Source: CAZJHX01 sp964545715 (GTDB lineage Bacteria > Myxococcota_A > UBA9042 > GCA-2863065). From it: a DNA stretch of 53,191 bases. The stretch is taken from assembly GCA_964545715.1 (NCBI GenBank), contig CAZJHX010000070.1:1-53191 (forward strand), given 5' to 3'. Every line of letters begins with the position of its first letter. Position 1 is the stretch's first letter. Shown in pieces: positions 1 to 9,698 of this stretch. The notes below the pieces were generated by a model. It made no database searches and was not told the origin of the DNA. It saw only the letters and a list, made by a program, of their open reading frames with translations. Made by a program: the position numbers and the translations under genes.

Positions 1-1193
1 GGGACCTGGCCCGAGTGCCACTCCGCAGGCCCGAAGACGTGCACGTAGCGGATTTTGGACTCGGGCGGCGGCGCCTTCACACCCGGGCGCTTCGACCAGA
101 TGTCCTCGCGCGCCAGGAAACGCAGCAGCAGGCCGGCGCGGGCGATCTTGTTGTCCGCGATAAAGAGCGCGCCGAAGCGCTTGTCGCGAAACTGCCGAGC
201 GTTGGCCTGGAGCGTGGGCGATCCGGCGGGATAGACGGCCGTGACGGAGACCCGACCGCCGGCGGCTTTGACCTCGGCGGCGAAAGCGGCAGCGACAGCC
301 GCACCGTAGGGCGTGTCCGGGCGGGCGATGGCAAAGCGCCTGGCGCCCAGCTTGCGAGCGCGGGCGATCTCGGCGCGGCATTGCGAGCGGCGGCTGACGA
401 AGGCCCTGAAGGCCCAGTCACTGACCTCGTGCTCCTTGTCGGCCACGCTGAGCCGCAGCAGCGGTACCTGATGCTTTGCCGCCGCCTCGGACGCCGCGCG
501 GGCAGCGAGCCGGTCGACCGGGCCCACGATGGCGACCACCCCCTCGGCGACAAGCTGCGAGACCAGGCCGGGCATGGCCGCCGCGCCCGCGCTGGAGTCG
601 CGCAGCACGAGGGTCGTGGACCCGCTGAGACCGAGCCGAAGGCCGTTGAGCAGGCGCCCACCGACCGTCACCAGCCGGCCGGACATCGGCAGCAGCACAC
701 CGATGCGATCGGCGCTGACCGCCCTGAGGACGGGCTGCTGCGGCTCGGCCGAGTCGGATGCCGCACGCGCCTTCAGCAACGCGGACGAGGCGCGGGAGGG
801 GTCACGGCGGAGGAGCTGAGACGCCTGACCGTGCTGCAGGCGCGCGACGAGTTCGAAGCGGCGGGCGGCGACCAGCTCTGCAGGCTGCCGCACCCTCTCC
901 CAGGCGGTCAGCGCCTCCAGGACAGGCGCGCCCGAGCCGAGCAATGCCTCCGCGATGGGGAGGCGAAGATCCACCTCCAGCATGCTCTGGGAGCGAGCGG
1001 CCCTTTCCAGCAATGATCGGGCGACTGCAGGCCTGCCATCACGTAGGGCGCCCAGACCGTCGCGACATGTGGTATCCAGCGCTTGCAGCGTGACGAGCAG
1101 CTCGTCGTCGGCATCTGCCAGCAGCTGCTTTTTCACGCACGCCGATGCGTCCAGGACGAGAAAGAGAGCGGCGACGGCAGCTGCAAAACGCAC
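1..1193 (-). CDS. Periplasmic-binding-fold lipoprotein (LivK/LpoA-like), 3' end outside window
   Basis: The minus strand is open from a GTG at 1193 to the window edge (about 397 codons, no stop). An in-frame TGA lies just upstream, so GTG 1193 is the only usual start. The N-terminus is a short basic start, a hydrophobic core and an Ala-Ser-Ala-Cys lipobox near residue 21. An alpha-helical region of about 150 residues follows. Then comes IGVLLPMSGR, VVAIVGPVD, ARKLGARRFAIARPD and PYGAAVAAAFAAEVKAAGG, the ordered landmarks of the type-I periplasmic-binding (leucine-binding) fold. Helical repeats before such a fold in a lipoprotein resemble LpoA, the outer-membrane activator of a penicillin-binding protein; an ABC-type ligand receptor is the alternative. 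It is divergent from the esterase gene at 1254. The fold is clear, the ligand is not. Confidence 0.8.
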   Translation of the reverse strand, partial: MRFAAAVAALFLVLDASACVKKQLLADADDELLVTLQALDTTCRDGLGALRDGRPAVARSLLERAARSQSMLEVDLRLPIAEALLGSGAPVLEALTAWERVRQPAELVAARRFELVARLQHGQASQLLRRDPSRASSALLKARAASDSAEPQQPVLRAVSADRIGVLLPMSGRLVTVGGRLLNGLRLGLSGSTTLVLRDSSAGAAAMPGLVSQLVAEGVVAIVGPVDRLAARAASEAAAKHQVPLLRLSVADKEHEVSDWAFRAFVSRRSQCRAEIARARKLGARRFAIARPDTPYGAAVAAAFAAEVKAAGGRVSVTAVYPAGSPTLQANARQFRDKRFGALFIADNKIARAGLLLRFLAREDIWSKRPGVKAPPPESKIRYVHVFGPAEWHSGQV

Positions 1194-1253
1194 TGCTGCG
1201 GTGTATCAGCAAAAGGTGCCGACCGCCAGCGTGGGCGACACCGTGGAGGGAGC

Positions 1254-2540
1254 ATGCGCACGATAGCTACGATCTTGCTGGTGATGCTGATGGGATGCGG
1301 CGACGACGACGCGACCGAGCCGGTGCCGGGGCCCACGGATCCCTCCGATGTCGGTGATGCGATCGCCCCGGACGGGGACCAACCGGACTCCGCCGCAGCG
1401 GACGCCGACGAGACACCGGACGTGCAGCCTGTCGACCCGCTGATCGACCTGCTGGCGGCGCTGCGAGCCGACCCGGAGGCGGCGATGGCGGCGCAGGCCG
1501 GACCGGGGGTGCATGGCTGGCCGGCCCCGGTGCGCGACGGCTATCTGGTGGTGTCGTTGGACGACAAGCTGACGCAGGTCGGCGGGGAGTTCGACGACTG
1601 GACGGGGACGGCGATGACGCCGGACGGGGGCTTTCACTGGCTGGTCGTCCCGATGGACGTGGGCGGCCGGTACAAGTTCACCGACGGCACCAAGTGGGAG
1701 GCGGACCCCTGGTCGCGCGCGTACGAGTATGACGAGTTCGGCCTGATGAGCCGCGTGGCCCCTGTTGAAGGCCACCTGGAGCGCTTCTTCAAGGTCAGCG
1801 GCCCCGGTCTGGAGCCGCGCACACTGAGGATCTGGGTGCCCGAGGGGGACGCGACTCACGTGCTGTACCTGCAGGACGGCCAGAATTTGTTCGACCCGAC
1901 CGCGATCTGGGGTGGATGGAAGCTGACCGAGACGGCGCCCAAGGCGATGATGCTGGTCGGTATCGACAACTCAGTGATGCGCTTTGCCGAGTACACGCAC
2001 GTGACCGACGACCTGGGCGGCGGCCCGGTCGGCGGCGAGGGCGACACCTATGCGGCCTTTGTTCAGACCATCGTGCGCGGCTTGATCGCAAAGCACTACG
2101 GCGAGCCCGGCAAAGTGGGCGTGATGGGGTCGTCGCTGGGCGGCCTGATCTCGTTCCACATCGCCTACCTGTACCCCGGCGAGTACCTGTTTGCGGGCAG
2201 CCTGTCCGGGACGATGGGCTGGGGCTCGATCCACCCAAGCGTGCACAACGAGACGATGATCGAGCGGTACGCCGCGGCAGACAAACGGAGCACAGCGCTC
2301 TATCTGGACTCGGGCGGCAGCGGGACCTGCGTCGACTCGGATGACGACGGCATCGAAGACGACGACCCGACCGCAGCCGACAACTACTGCGTGAACATCC
2401 AGCTGCAGAACACGCTGCTGGGTCTGGGGTACGAATCCGAGACCGACCTGTGGCACTGGTGGGAGCAGGACGCGCCGCACAACGAGGCCGCGTGGGCCGC
2501 GCGGGTCTGGCGCCCGCTCGAGGTCTTTGCCGGACTCTGA
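1254..2540 (+). CDS. Lipoprotein esterase: E-set domain plus alpha/beta-hydrolase (esterase D/Fes type)
   Basis: This 428-residue protein starts at ATG 1254, three bases after a GGAGGG ribosome site. The signal peptide ends in a Leu-Met-Gly-Cys lipobox (Cys15), followed by an Asp/Pro-rich linker. Residues of about 80-170 (GGEFDDWTG, GGRYKFTDG) resemble the E-set/CBM48-like domain that precedes some esterases and glycoside hydrolases. The rest matches the Esterase-D/enterochelin-esterase family: VLYLQDGQNLFD, then GSSLGG with Ser294 as probable nucleophile, and a C-terminal DAPHNEAAW segment carrying the candidate catalytic His. Such enzymes hydrolyse acyl esters, including siderophore and cell-wall esters. 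The substrate cannot be read here, and no siderophore genes are nearby. Confidence 0.85.
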   Translation: MRTIATILLVMLMGCGDDDATEPVPGPTDPSDVGDAIAPDGDQPDSAAADADETPDVQPVDPLIDLLAALRADPEAAMAAQAGPGVHGWPAPVRDGYLVVSLDDKLTQVGGEFDDWTGTAMTPDGGFHWLVVPMDVGGRYKFTDGTKWEADPWSRAYEYDEFGLMSRVAPVEGHLERFFKVSGPGLEPRTLRIWVPEGDATHVLYLQDGQNLFDPTAIWGGWKLTETAPKAMMLVGIDNSVMRFAEYTHVTDDLGGGPVGGEGDTYAAFVQTIVRGLIAKHYGEPGKVGVMGSSLGGLISFHIAYLYPGEYLFAGSLSGTMGWGSIHPSVHNETMIERYAAADKRSTALYLDSGGSGTCVDSDDDGIEDDDPTAADNYCVNIQLQNTLLGLGYESETDLWHWWEQDAPHNEAAWAARVWRPLEVFAGL

Positions 2541-2637
2541 TCCGGATCAGCTAAACTTTACACTGTATATTTTTCTCTTTGGGCCCGGCCCCGGGCGCGC
2601 TAAGTTGGAAGGGAATCCAACTAAAGCGGGTATTGCA

Positions 2638-4704
2638 ATGACTATCGGGCAATCGTCCGGAGCGCTGCGCCGTTGTGCGCGCAGCCAGCCGGTTAAAGTT
2701 CTAATGACACTGACACTTATGGTGACCGTCGGGGGATGCACGACGGCCACGACTGATGCGCCGGCGGACGCATTGCTGGCGGTGCAGCAGGGCGCTCTGG
2801 TGGTCTGTGTCCCGGGCACGGAGGCGTACTGCCACTGGAAAGGCGTCTGCAACGACGCCGGCACGGCCTGCAAGTGCCACGACCCGGACCACTGGACGCC
2901 GGCAGACAACTGCAAGGACTGGCACGAGGGCTTCGTGGCAGACGGCGAGGTCTGCATTCCCGGAACCGGCAGCTACTGCAACAACAACGGCATCTGTACG
3001 GCGGACGGCCTGGGCTGTGACTGTGCGGATTATCACCATGGGGCGACGTGCGACACGACGGCGGACCAGTGCCCCGGATACGGCCAGCAGGTCGGCGGCA
3101 GCTGGAGCGCCGAGGTGTGCAACGGTCACGGAACATGCACCGGACCGGGCGTGTGCGTGTGCGATCAGGGCTATACAGGCGCGGGCTGCACGCTCGCCGA
3201 TGTGGATCCGTGCGACCCCAACCCGTGCGCCAACGGCGGAACCTGCGCGGGCTCGGCAACGGGGTTCGAGTGCACGTGCGTGGGCGGATACCACGGCGCC
3301 ACCTGCGCGGACGACATCGACGAGTGCGCCGAGGGCACGGACGACTGTGAGGCCGGCGAGATGTGCGTAAACACCATCGGCGGCTTCGACTGCACCGACG
3401 TTGTCGTGGATGCCACCGATGCGACGGTCCAGAATCTCGAGGTCACCGGAACCGTCACGCTGCCCGCGGGCTCTCTGTGCGACCCGGACACCCTTTGCGA
3501 CAAGCTGATCGGGGTGAGCAAGCTGGATGCTGACGCGCCGGCACCGGGCCAGGTGCTCAGCTATGACGGCACCGGCTTTGAGTGGGCGGCCGACAAGGAT
3601 ACGACCTACAAAGCCGGCCAGGGGATTGTCATCGCTGGCGCCGCTAATCAGATCCACCTGCGGGCTGCGTCCGGATCGCTGGGCGGAGTTCGTCGAAGGA
3701 TATGTCCGTCAGGAAGCGCAATGAACGCCATTGATGGTGGCGGCAACTTCACTTGCAGGCCCTTCAGCAGCACCACGTACACGGCGGGCCCGGGCATCGG
3801 CATCGGGGGTTCCGGCAACCAGATCTACCTGAGGCCGCCCCACCACACCGGGCTGCTGGGCGGTGTAAAGGCTGTGAACTGTGGCTCCGGCAAGGTCAAC
3901 GGCATCTCGACCGACGGACACGCCGTCTGCCGGCCGGACGCAGACACGAAATACGCGCCGGGCTCCGGCCTGACCCTGGCTACCGGAAACCGGTTCAACG
4001 TGGGCGGCCTGACCAACAGCCACATCGCGGGCGGCGCTGCCATCGCGGCCAACAAGATCTCCGGTGTTGCGGCAACCCTGGCCGGCAATCAGTACTTCGA
4101 CACAAACACGCTCGCCATCCGCGCGGATGCGAACAGGGTCGGGATCGGTACCTCGATACCGGCAGCAAAGCTGGAGGTGACGGGAGACGTGATGGCGTCC
4201 CAGTTCCGCTACAAGACGAGTAAAACCGCGTACCTATCCGTGCCACCGCACGCGTTCAGAAGCGTCTCAGGTGGGGACGGATACCTCGCGTACACCGATC
4301 GCGCAGCCTATCCGACCGCGTGCGGCACACTCTCGGCTTGCGCGATCACCGCAACGGCGCCGGTCATGCTTCCCGATGGCGCAGTCCGGTCCTCGTTCGG
4401 CTGCTACTACCGTGACGCAACCAGCACGGCCGGGTTCAAAGCGGGCACGCGGGTGCGCCTCTACAGCCGGGTTGTCAGCACCGAGGGCGTCTACTCCAGC
4501 GGCGACCCGTCGCAATGGACGACGACCGTTCTCGGCACCAACGGTACCGTCCAGTACGACGCCGGAGCGCCCGGAGGCGATACCATCGCCAACGGGTCGA
4601 AGATGTACACCCTGGTTCTAAACCTGAACTCGACCCTGGCAAGCTCCGGTCTGCGCTTCTACGGTTGCCGCATCGGGTACACCTACACCCAGCCCCTGCC
4701 ATAG
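2638..4704 (+). CDS. Lipoprotein with EGF-like repeats and a tail-fibre-like C-terminal half
   Basis: The start at ATG 2638 gives a 688-residue protein with a basic N-region, a hydrophobic stretch and a Val-Gly-Gly-Cys lipobox. ATG 2704 is an alternative. Residues of about 40-190 are short Cys-rich loops. At about 188-224 and 226-252 there are two EGF-like units, the second opening with DIDEC and containing CVNTIGGFDC, which resembles calcium-binding EGF. The second half is a repetitive beta-rich region (TTYKAGQGIVIAG, STTYTAGPGIGIGGSGNQIYL, NSHIAGGAAIAANKI) leading to RVGIGTSIPAAKLEVTGDV, a signature seen in phage tail fibres and bacterial surface fibres. It is probably anchored by its N-terminal lipid and displayed at the surface. 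It precedes 4730 by 25 bp and may be cotranscribed. No enzymatic motif is visible. Confidence 0.8.
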   Translation: MTIGQSSGALRRCARSQPVKVLMTLTLMVTVGGCTTATTDAPADALLAVQQGALVVCVPGTEAYCHWKGVCNDAGTACKCHDPDHWTPADNCKDWHEGFVADGEVCIPGTGSYCNNNGICTADGLGCDCADYHHGATCDTTADQCPGYGQQVGGSWSAEVCNGHGTCTGPGVCVCDQGYTGAGCTLADVDPCDPNPCANGGTCAGSATGFECTCVGGYHGATCADDIDECAEGTDDCEAGEMCVNTIGGFDCTDVVVDATDATVQNLEVTGTVTLPAGSLCDPDTLCDKLIGVSKLDADAPAPGQVLSYDGTGFEWAADKDTTYKAGQGIVIAGAANQIHLRAASGSLGGVRRRICPSGSAMNAIDGGGNFTCRPFSSTTYTAGPGIGIGGSGNQIYLRPPHHTGLLGGVKAVNCGSGKVNGISTDGHAVCRPDADTKYAPGSGLTLATGNRFNVGGLTNSHIAGGAAIAANKISGVAATLAGNQYFDTNTLAIRADANRVGIGTSIPAAKLEVTGDVMASQFRYKTSKTAYLSVPPHAFRSVSGGDGYLAYTDRAAYPTACGTLSACAITATAPVMLPDGAVRSSFGCYYRDATSTAGFKAGTRVRLYSRVVSTEGVYSSGDPSQWTTTVLGTNGTVQYDAGAPGGDTIANGSKMYTLVLNLNSTLASSGLRFYGCRIGYTYTQPLP

Positions 4705-4729
4705 CCGCCGGTGTGATATCACTGGGAGC

Positions 4730-6553
4730 ATGAGACACATCGTTGTTGTGGCCGTCGTGCTGCTGTCGCTGTCTGCGACCGCCGACGTGCCGAGTACTTT
4801 GCCGCTGCAGGGCGTGCTCCGCAGTCCCTCGGGCCAGCCGGCTCCAGATGGGACGTACGGGTTGACGTTGAGGCTCTTTGACGCCGAGAGCGAGGGCGTC
4901 CTGCTCTTTGAGGAGAAGCTGGGCGCCGTGGACTCGGTCACGGTCAAAAACGGCGTCTTCTCGCTGGCGCTGGGCGCGACCAAGGCGCTGCCGCCGAACC
5001 TGTTTCTGAACGCGGCGCAGGTGTGGGTCGAGGTGCAGGTAGCCACCGATCCCGCCCTGCCCCGGCGGCTGTTGCACGCGGTGCCGTACGCGCGGGTTGC
5101 ACAGGCGCTGGCGTGCACAGGATGCATCGGCGCCACGCAGCTGGGCTTTGCGGTCTACGGGCAGGAGCAGCTGTATACAAAGACTGAGATCGATCAAAAA
5201 CTAAGCGGCTTGGTCACGGCGCCGAACCTCACCGGTGTCGAGAGCCTGGACGGCGAGCAGCTGGGCGGGATCGAATCGGGTCAGACCGTGCGCCTGGTGG
5301 GGGTCGGCTTTGGCGCGGCGCCGACCGTCCGCCTGTTCAATACGGCGGTGACGCCGACGGGGCCGGCCACCGATACCAGCGTCGAGACGATCCTGACACC
5401 CGTGGCCGCGGACGAGTTCGCTTCCATCGCGGTCGTCAACAGCGACTCCGGGCTGCGATCCAACGCGATCACGGTGCGAGTGGGCAGCAGCAAGTTCGGC
5501 AGCGGCGCGGACGGGCCGTTGGTGGTGACCGGCACCGTCAACGTGGACACAGTGCGTACGACAACAACCGCGGCCGCCGGGGCGGGGTCGGAGACGCTGA
5601 GCGTGGCAAACGCGGCGGGGATCGCGGCAGGTGATCTGGTGCTGATCATCGTGGTCCAGGGCTCCGGCGCAGGCACGTGGGAGCTGCGCGGGGTGAAGTC
5701 GGTCGCTGGAGCAACCGTCTCGCTGGGGTCGCCCACCACCGGCGCATATCCGGGCGGCGCGGTCGTGCAGAGAGTACCGCAACATACGGACGTCACGGTG
5801 CAGGCGGGCGGCGTGCTGACGGCGACCGCGTGGAACGGCACGTCGGGCGGCATTGTGGCCATCGCAGCCAGCGGGACGATCCACGTGCAGGGAAACGGGG
5901 TCATTCGCGGGACGGCGCTGGGCTATCGTGGCGGCGCGGCAGGGACCGGGTCGGGCGCCAACGGCCATCAGGGCGAGTCGTTCGGGGGGCTCGGGTCAAC
6001 CGCCGGCGCTAACAACGGCGGCGGTGGCGGCGCGGGTCAGGGCCAGGGCGACAGCTGCAACGGCGGCGGCGGCGGCGGCCACTCTGCCAAGGGTGGCGAT
6101 GGGCTGAGCAAGAGCGGCGGAGTGAGCGGGACAGGTGGTGCGGCCTATGGTGATAACGGGCTGCTGGCCCTCTTTGCGGGCAGTGGTGGCGGCGCCGGCG
6201 GCACGGACTCCGAGGGAGACGGCGCGGGCTCGACCAGCGGTGTAGGCGGCAACGGTGGAGGCATCGTGTTGTTGCTGACCGAGACCCTGCAGGCGGACGC
6301 GCCGACGACGGCGATCCAGTGCCGTGGCGCAAATGGAGGCGACGCCGATGGCGGACCGAGCGGCGGCGAGACCGGCGGCGGCGGCGGCGGCTCGGGCGGC
6401 TCGGTCCTCATTTTGGCGGACACCTCGCCGGGGGCGCTGGCGCCGAATGTCGCCGGCGGATCGCCGGGCCAGAGCTCCTTTAACGGCGGCGGCTGCCAGG
6501 CCGTGCAGGCCGGAGCGGGTGCGGATGGGCGCACCGCCACGAAGGCGCCCTGA
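4730..6553 (+). CDS. Secreted glycine-rich surface protein with an IPT-like domain
   Basis: This 607-residue protein starts at ATG 4730 behind CTGGGAG. It has a Sec signal peptide cleaved near Ala-Thr-Ala-Asp. Residues of about 20-125 form a beta domain (TLPLQGVLRSPSGQPAPDG, then RRLLHAVPYARVAQAL) that is common at the start of bacterial fibre-like exported proteins. Residues of about 165-255 (VRLVGVGFGAAPTVRLFN) look like an IPT/TIG immunoglobulin fold. From about 360 on there is a motif of the type GGIVAIAASGTIHVQGNGVI, then a very long Gly/Ala/Ser-rich region with runs of six glycines. The last motif resembles glycine-rich myxobacterial surface proteins such as AgmC, though this link is from memory. 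It ends one base before the next gene, so the two probably share a transcript. Confidence 0.75.
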   Translation: MRHIVVVAVVLLSLSATADVPSTLPLQGVLRSPSGQPAPDGTYGLTLRLFDAESEGVLLFEEKLGAVDSVTVKNGVFSLALGATKALPPNLFLNAAQVWVEVQVATDPALPRRLLHAVPYARVAQALACTGCIGATQLGFAVYGQEQLYTKTEIDQKLSGLVTAPNLTGVESLDGEQLGGIESGQTVRLVGVGFGAAPTVRLFNTAVTPTGPATDTSVETILTPVAADEFASIAVVNSDSGLRSNAITVRVGSSKFGSGADGPLVVTGTVNVDTVRTTTTAAAGAGSETLSVANAAGIAAGDLVLIIVVQGSGAGTWELRGVKSVAGATVSLGSPTTGAYPGGAVVQRVPQHTDVTVQAGGVLTATAWNGTSGGIVAIAASGTIHVQGNGVIRGTALGYRGGAAGTGSGANGHQGESFGGLGSTAGANNGGGGGAGQGQGDSCNGGGGGGHSAKGGDGLSKSGGVSGTGGAAYGDNGLLALFAGSGGGAGGTDSEGDGAGSTSGVGGNGGGIVLLLTETLQADAPTTAIQCRGANGGDADGGPSGGETGGGGGGSGGSVLILADTSPGALAPNVAGGSPGQSSFNGGGCQAVQAGAGADGRTATKAP

Positions 6554-6554
6554 C

Positions 6555-9500
6555 ATGCGACGCCGGCTGTCGTGGGCGGGGCGGGCGTGCTGGGCGCTGG
6601 TGCTGCTTACGTCGCCGTGTCTTGTCGCGCCGGGGCTGGCGCAGCCCGCAATCGTAGAGGGCGACTGGCAGCTGCTGCACACGATCCCGTTTGCGGACGG
6701 GGTGGCGGCGCACGTCGGAGCGCAGCCGGGTCGACTGTTTGTGGGGCGGCGTGACGGCTCGGGTGACGGCGTGTATCGCGTGGACGCGTCGGGACTGTTG
6801 CTGAAGATCGGCAGCGGGGATCGGCTGGCCGGGGTCGCCATGGCGCCTGACGGCGACGTGTTCTTCTCAGAGGATTACGGCGGCGGGATCTACCGAGTTG
6901 CGGCGGGTACAACCGGGTCGCAGCTGTGGGTGTCGGGCTTTCATAGCGGGGACGACGACCCGGTTGGCATTGCGTTTGTGCCGGCAGGCTTCGCCGGCGC
7001 GGGGTTGGTTGTCGGGGACGCCGTGGTCTGCGATCGCGGCCACAGCGGCCCCGATCAGCTGTGGCGCTTCTCGGTGGACTCCAAACAGGGCGAGACGCTG
7101 CTGGTGGACCTGAGTGGGGCGCTGGTGGACTGCGTGGATGTGGCGGTGGATACGCAGCAGGTCTATGCCGTGGACTCGGGGCTGAGCGGATCGGGCGCGC
7201 TGTTTCGGTGGGCCGGACCGGTGGACGGGCTGACGGAGGTGACCACGGACACGCCGCTGGTATCACCGAAGGCGGTTACCGTGGACTGGGGCAAGCCCGG
7301 CGACGTGTTGGTTGTGGATGACGCCGCTGAGATCGTCTATCGCGTGAGGGTCGCGGACGGCACGACGACGCAGGTGCTGTCGGGCCTGTCGCCGGCGTCG
7401 CCCAGCTGGGGCTCGCTGGATGTGAGCACCGACGGCCAGCGGTTGGTGGTGACGGAGGAGGGGCAGGTGCGGGTCTACGGACGCTGCACGCCGACCAGCG
7501 CCGCGACGGACTGCGATGACAACGGAAAGGGAGACGTGTGCGACGTGGTGCTGGATGGGGCCGTGGACTGCAATCGCAACGACCGGCCGGACCCGTGCGA
7601 TATCGCGGACGACACCAGCGCGGACTGCGATGGGGATTCAGTGCCCGACGAGTGCCCGAGCTGCCCGGATCTGGACCTGGTGTTTGTGTTTGATACGAGC
7701 AAATCGATGGACGACGAGGCGGCGGCGCTGTGCAGCGCGACCGGGGCGATCGAGTCGGCGCTGGCGGCGTCGGGCGTGGCGGTCCAGCAGACCGTGCTGG
7801 GGATATGGTCGGTGCCGGCCAACTATCCGTGCTTGTCGGGGACGCTGGGCGACGCGGTGCCGGGCGCGCCGCCTGCCGAGACTGCTGTGCTGGGTGACTG
7901 TCCGGGCGGCGTGGAGTCGCCGACTGAGGACTGGGGCCGAGCGACGGCGATCGTCGCGGGGCTGCATCCGTGGACGGACGGCGCGGTGAGAGTGGTGGTG
8001 CCGCTGACCGATGAGGGCCCGTGGTGCGGAGACCCTGTGACGGACCCGGGCGTGGATCGCCTGTCGGTTGAGCACGCGGTGACCGTGGCGCAGGCGCACG
8101 GGGTGAAGGTGTCGCCGGTGGTGGGCTCGGGAGCGTCCGGCCAGGTCCTGACGATGGCCCAGACACTGGCAGCCCCGACGGGCGGCACGACGCAGACCCC
8201 GAAGAACGCGGCGGTGCTCGCGGACGCGATCATCGCGTTGGCCACGGCCGCCTGCCAGACGATCACGGACTGCGACGGCGACGGCGCTCCGGACGCCTGC
8301 GCGGTGCAGTCGGGTGCGGTGGAAGACTGCGACGGCAACCAGGTGCCCGACGACTGCGAGATCTGGTGCAACAAGGCGACCTGCACAACGTACGAAGGCG
8401 CGGCGATAGACACCGACGGCGACAAGATTGGCGACGAGTGCGACCCGTGCCCCACGTCCGAGACCAACGACACCGACGACGACGGCTACTGCGACGACGC
8501 CGACAACTGCCCCAGCCTGAAGAACCCGGATCAGGTCGACATAGACAAGGACGGCGTCGGCGACAGCTGTGATGACTGCGTGGACCCCGACGGCGACGAG
8601 ATCTGCGGCGATGCGGACAGCTGCCCAAACACCCCTGATCCGGGCCAAGAAGACACCGACAAGGACGGTGCAGGCGATGCCTGCGACGACTGCCCCAACG
8701 ACGCGGATGACGACGCGGATGACGACGGCGTGTGCGGCGACCTGGACAACTGCCCCGGCGCGACCAACAAGGACCAGGAGGACACCGACAAGGACGGTGC
8801 AGGCAATGCCTGCGACGACTGGCCGAATGACGCCGACGACGACGTGGACTCGGATGGGGTGTCAGGCGAGCTGGATAACTGCCCGGCCGTCGCCAACGCG
8901 CAGCAGGAAGACGCCGACAAGGACGGCGCCGGGGATGCCTGCGACGACTGCCCCCACGACGCCGACAACGACGCCGATGGGGACGGCGTGTGCGGGGATT
9001 TGGACAGCTGCCCGAGCGTGGCCAACGCCGAGCAGGAAGACGCCGACAGGGACGGTGCCGGCGATGCCTGCGATCAGTGCCCTGCGGACCAAGACAACGA
9101 TGGCGACGACGATGGCGTATGTGGCCCGGACGACAATTGCCCGGGCATATCCAACCCGGATCAGAAAGACGCCGACGAGGACGGCGCCGGCGATGCCTGC
9201 GACTCGTGCCCGGCGGACGCCGACAATGACGGCGACGACGATGGGGTGTGTAGCGATACCGACAACTGCCCCGGCGTGGCGAACGCAGACCAGGCGGACG
9301 CCGACGACGACGGCGCGGGAGACCTGTGCGACCCGTGCCCGACGCTTCCGGGAACCGACCTGAGCGCCTGCGAGGACCAGGGGACGACCGACACCGGAAC
9401 GACCGCGCAGGACGAGGGCACGACCAGCGACGAAACTCAAACCAGCGCCGGCACCGGCGGTGACGAGACAAGCGCCGAGCCGGTCCCCCCCACCACCGTC

Positions 9501-9698
9501 GAGACACCGCCGTCGTCGGGTGGATGTGACTGCCGCACGGCGCGACGGCCCGGGCGCGGGGGCGGGGCTCTGGCCACGCTGATGGGACTACTGGCGACCA
9601 TCTGGTGGCGCCGGCGGCAAAGCGGCCAACCTCACCGGCAACGGGCCGGCAGCACCGCCGAGACCGTGGTCGTCGCCCGGACAGACTTCAGGGCGTAG
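6555..9698 (+). CDS. Propeller + VWA + thrombospondin type 3 repeat protein with MYXO-CTERM tail
   Basis: The start at ATG 6555, directly after the stop of the previous gene, gives 1047 residues with a signal peptide ending Ala-Pro-Gly-Leu-Ala. Residues of about 30-310 form an NHL/SMP-30-like beta-propeller. Short DxNxNG-type calcium loops follow. A von Willebrand A domain starts at about 375, with its metal site DTSKS at 380-384. From about 619 to 930 there are about eight thrombospondin type 3 calcium-binding repeats (pattern DxDxDGxGDxCDxCP). An Asp/Thr/Ser linker leads to GGCDC, a hydrophobic helix and WWRRR, matching a MYXO-CTERM surface-sorting tail. Unusually, about 26 residues continue past the Arg cluster, and the 3' end overlaps the convergent gene by 11 bp. 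It is probably a surface adhesin or scaffold. Confidence 0.85.
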   Translation: MRRRLSWAGRACWALVLLTSPCLVAPGLAQPAIVEGDWQLLHTIPFADGVAAHVGAQPGRLFVGRRDGSGDGVYRVDASGLLLKIGSGDRLAGVAMAPDGDVFFSEDYGGGIYRVAAGTTGSQLWVSGFHSGDDDPVGIAFVPAGFAGAGLVVGDAVVCDRGHSGPDQLWRFSVDSKQGETLLVDLSGALVDCVDVAVDTQQVYAVDSGLSGSGALFRWAGPVDGLTEVTTDTPLVSPKAVTVDWGKPGDVLVVDDAAEIVYRVRVADGTTTQVLSGLSPASPSWGSLDVSTDGQRLVVTEEGQVRVYGRCTPTSAATDCDDNGKGDVCDVVLDGAVDCNRNDRPDPCDIADDTSADCDGDSVPDECPSCPDLDLVFVFDTSKSMDDEAAALCSATGAIESALAASGVAVQQTVLGIWSVPANYPCLSGTLGDAVPGAPPAETAVLGDCPGGVESPTEDWGRATAIVAGLHPWTDGAVRVVVPLTDEGPWCGDPVTDPGVDRLSVEHAVTVAQAHGVKVSPVVGSGASGQVLTMAQTLAAPTGGTTQTPKNAAVLADAIIALATAACQTITDCDGDGAPDACAVQSGAVEDCDGNQVPDDCEIWCNKATCTTYEGAAIDTDGDKIGDECDPCPTSETNDTDDDGYCDDADNCPSLKNPDQVDIDKDGVGDSCDDCVDPDGDEICGDADSCPNTPDPGQEDTDKDGAGDACDDCPNDADDDADDDGVCGDLDNCPGATNKDQEDTDKDGAGNACDDWPNDADDDVDSDGVSGELDNCPAVANAQQEDADKDGAGDACDDCPHDADNDADGDGVCGDLDSCPSVANAEQEDADRDGAGDACDQCPADQDNDGDDDGVCGPDDNCPGISNPDQKDADEDGAGDACDSCPADADNDGDDDGVCSDTDNCPGVANADQADADDDGAGDLCDPCPTLPGTDLSACEDQGTTDTGTTAQDEGTTSDETQTSAGTGGDETSAEPVPPTTVETPPSSGGCDCRTARRPGRGGGALATLMGLLATIWWRRRQSGQPHRQRAGSTAETVVVARTDFRA
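8407..9345 (+). repeat. Thrombospondin type 3 tandem repeats within the coding sequence
   Basis: About eight copies of an Asp-rich unit of roughly 115-120 bp (38-39 codons) lie head to tail. Each carries DxDGxGDxCDxCP and a following DGVCGDxDNCP element. DNA similarity between copies is high (for example GACAAGGACGGTGCAGG recurs), so copy number may vary by slippage. The copy around 8811-8880 differs: the Cys of the CP step is Trp (TGG at 8820) and the Cys after Asp-Gly-Val is Ser (TCA at 8862). Confidence 0.8.

Noticed and set aside
15..1016. A 333-residue plus-strand open frame at the left edge
   Set aside because: The minus strand here reads as a periplasmic-binding-fold lipoprotein with clear motifs. 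The plus-strand frame is low-complexity Arg/Ala/Gly, a GC-rich shadow.
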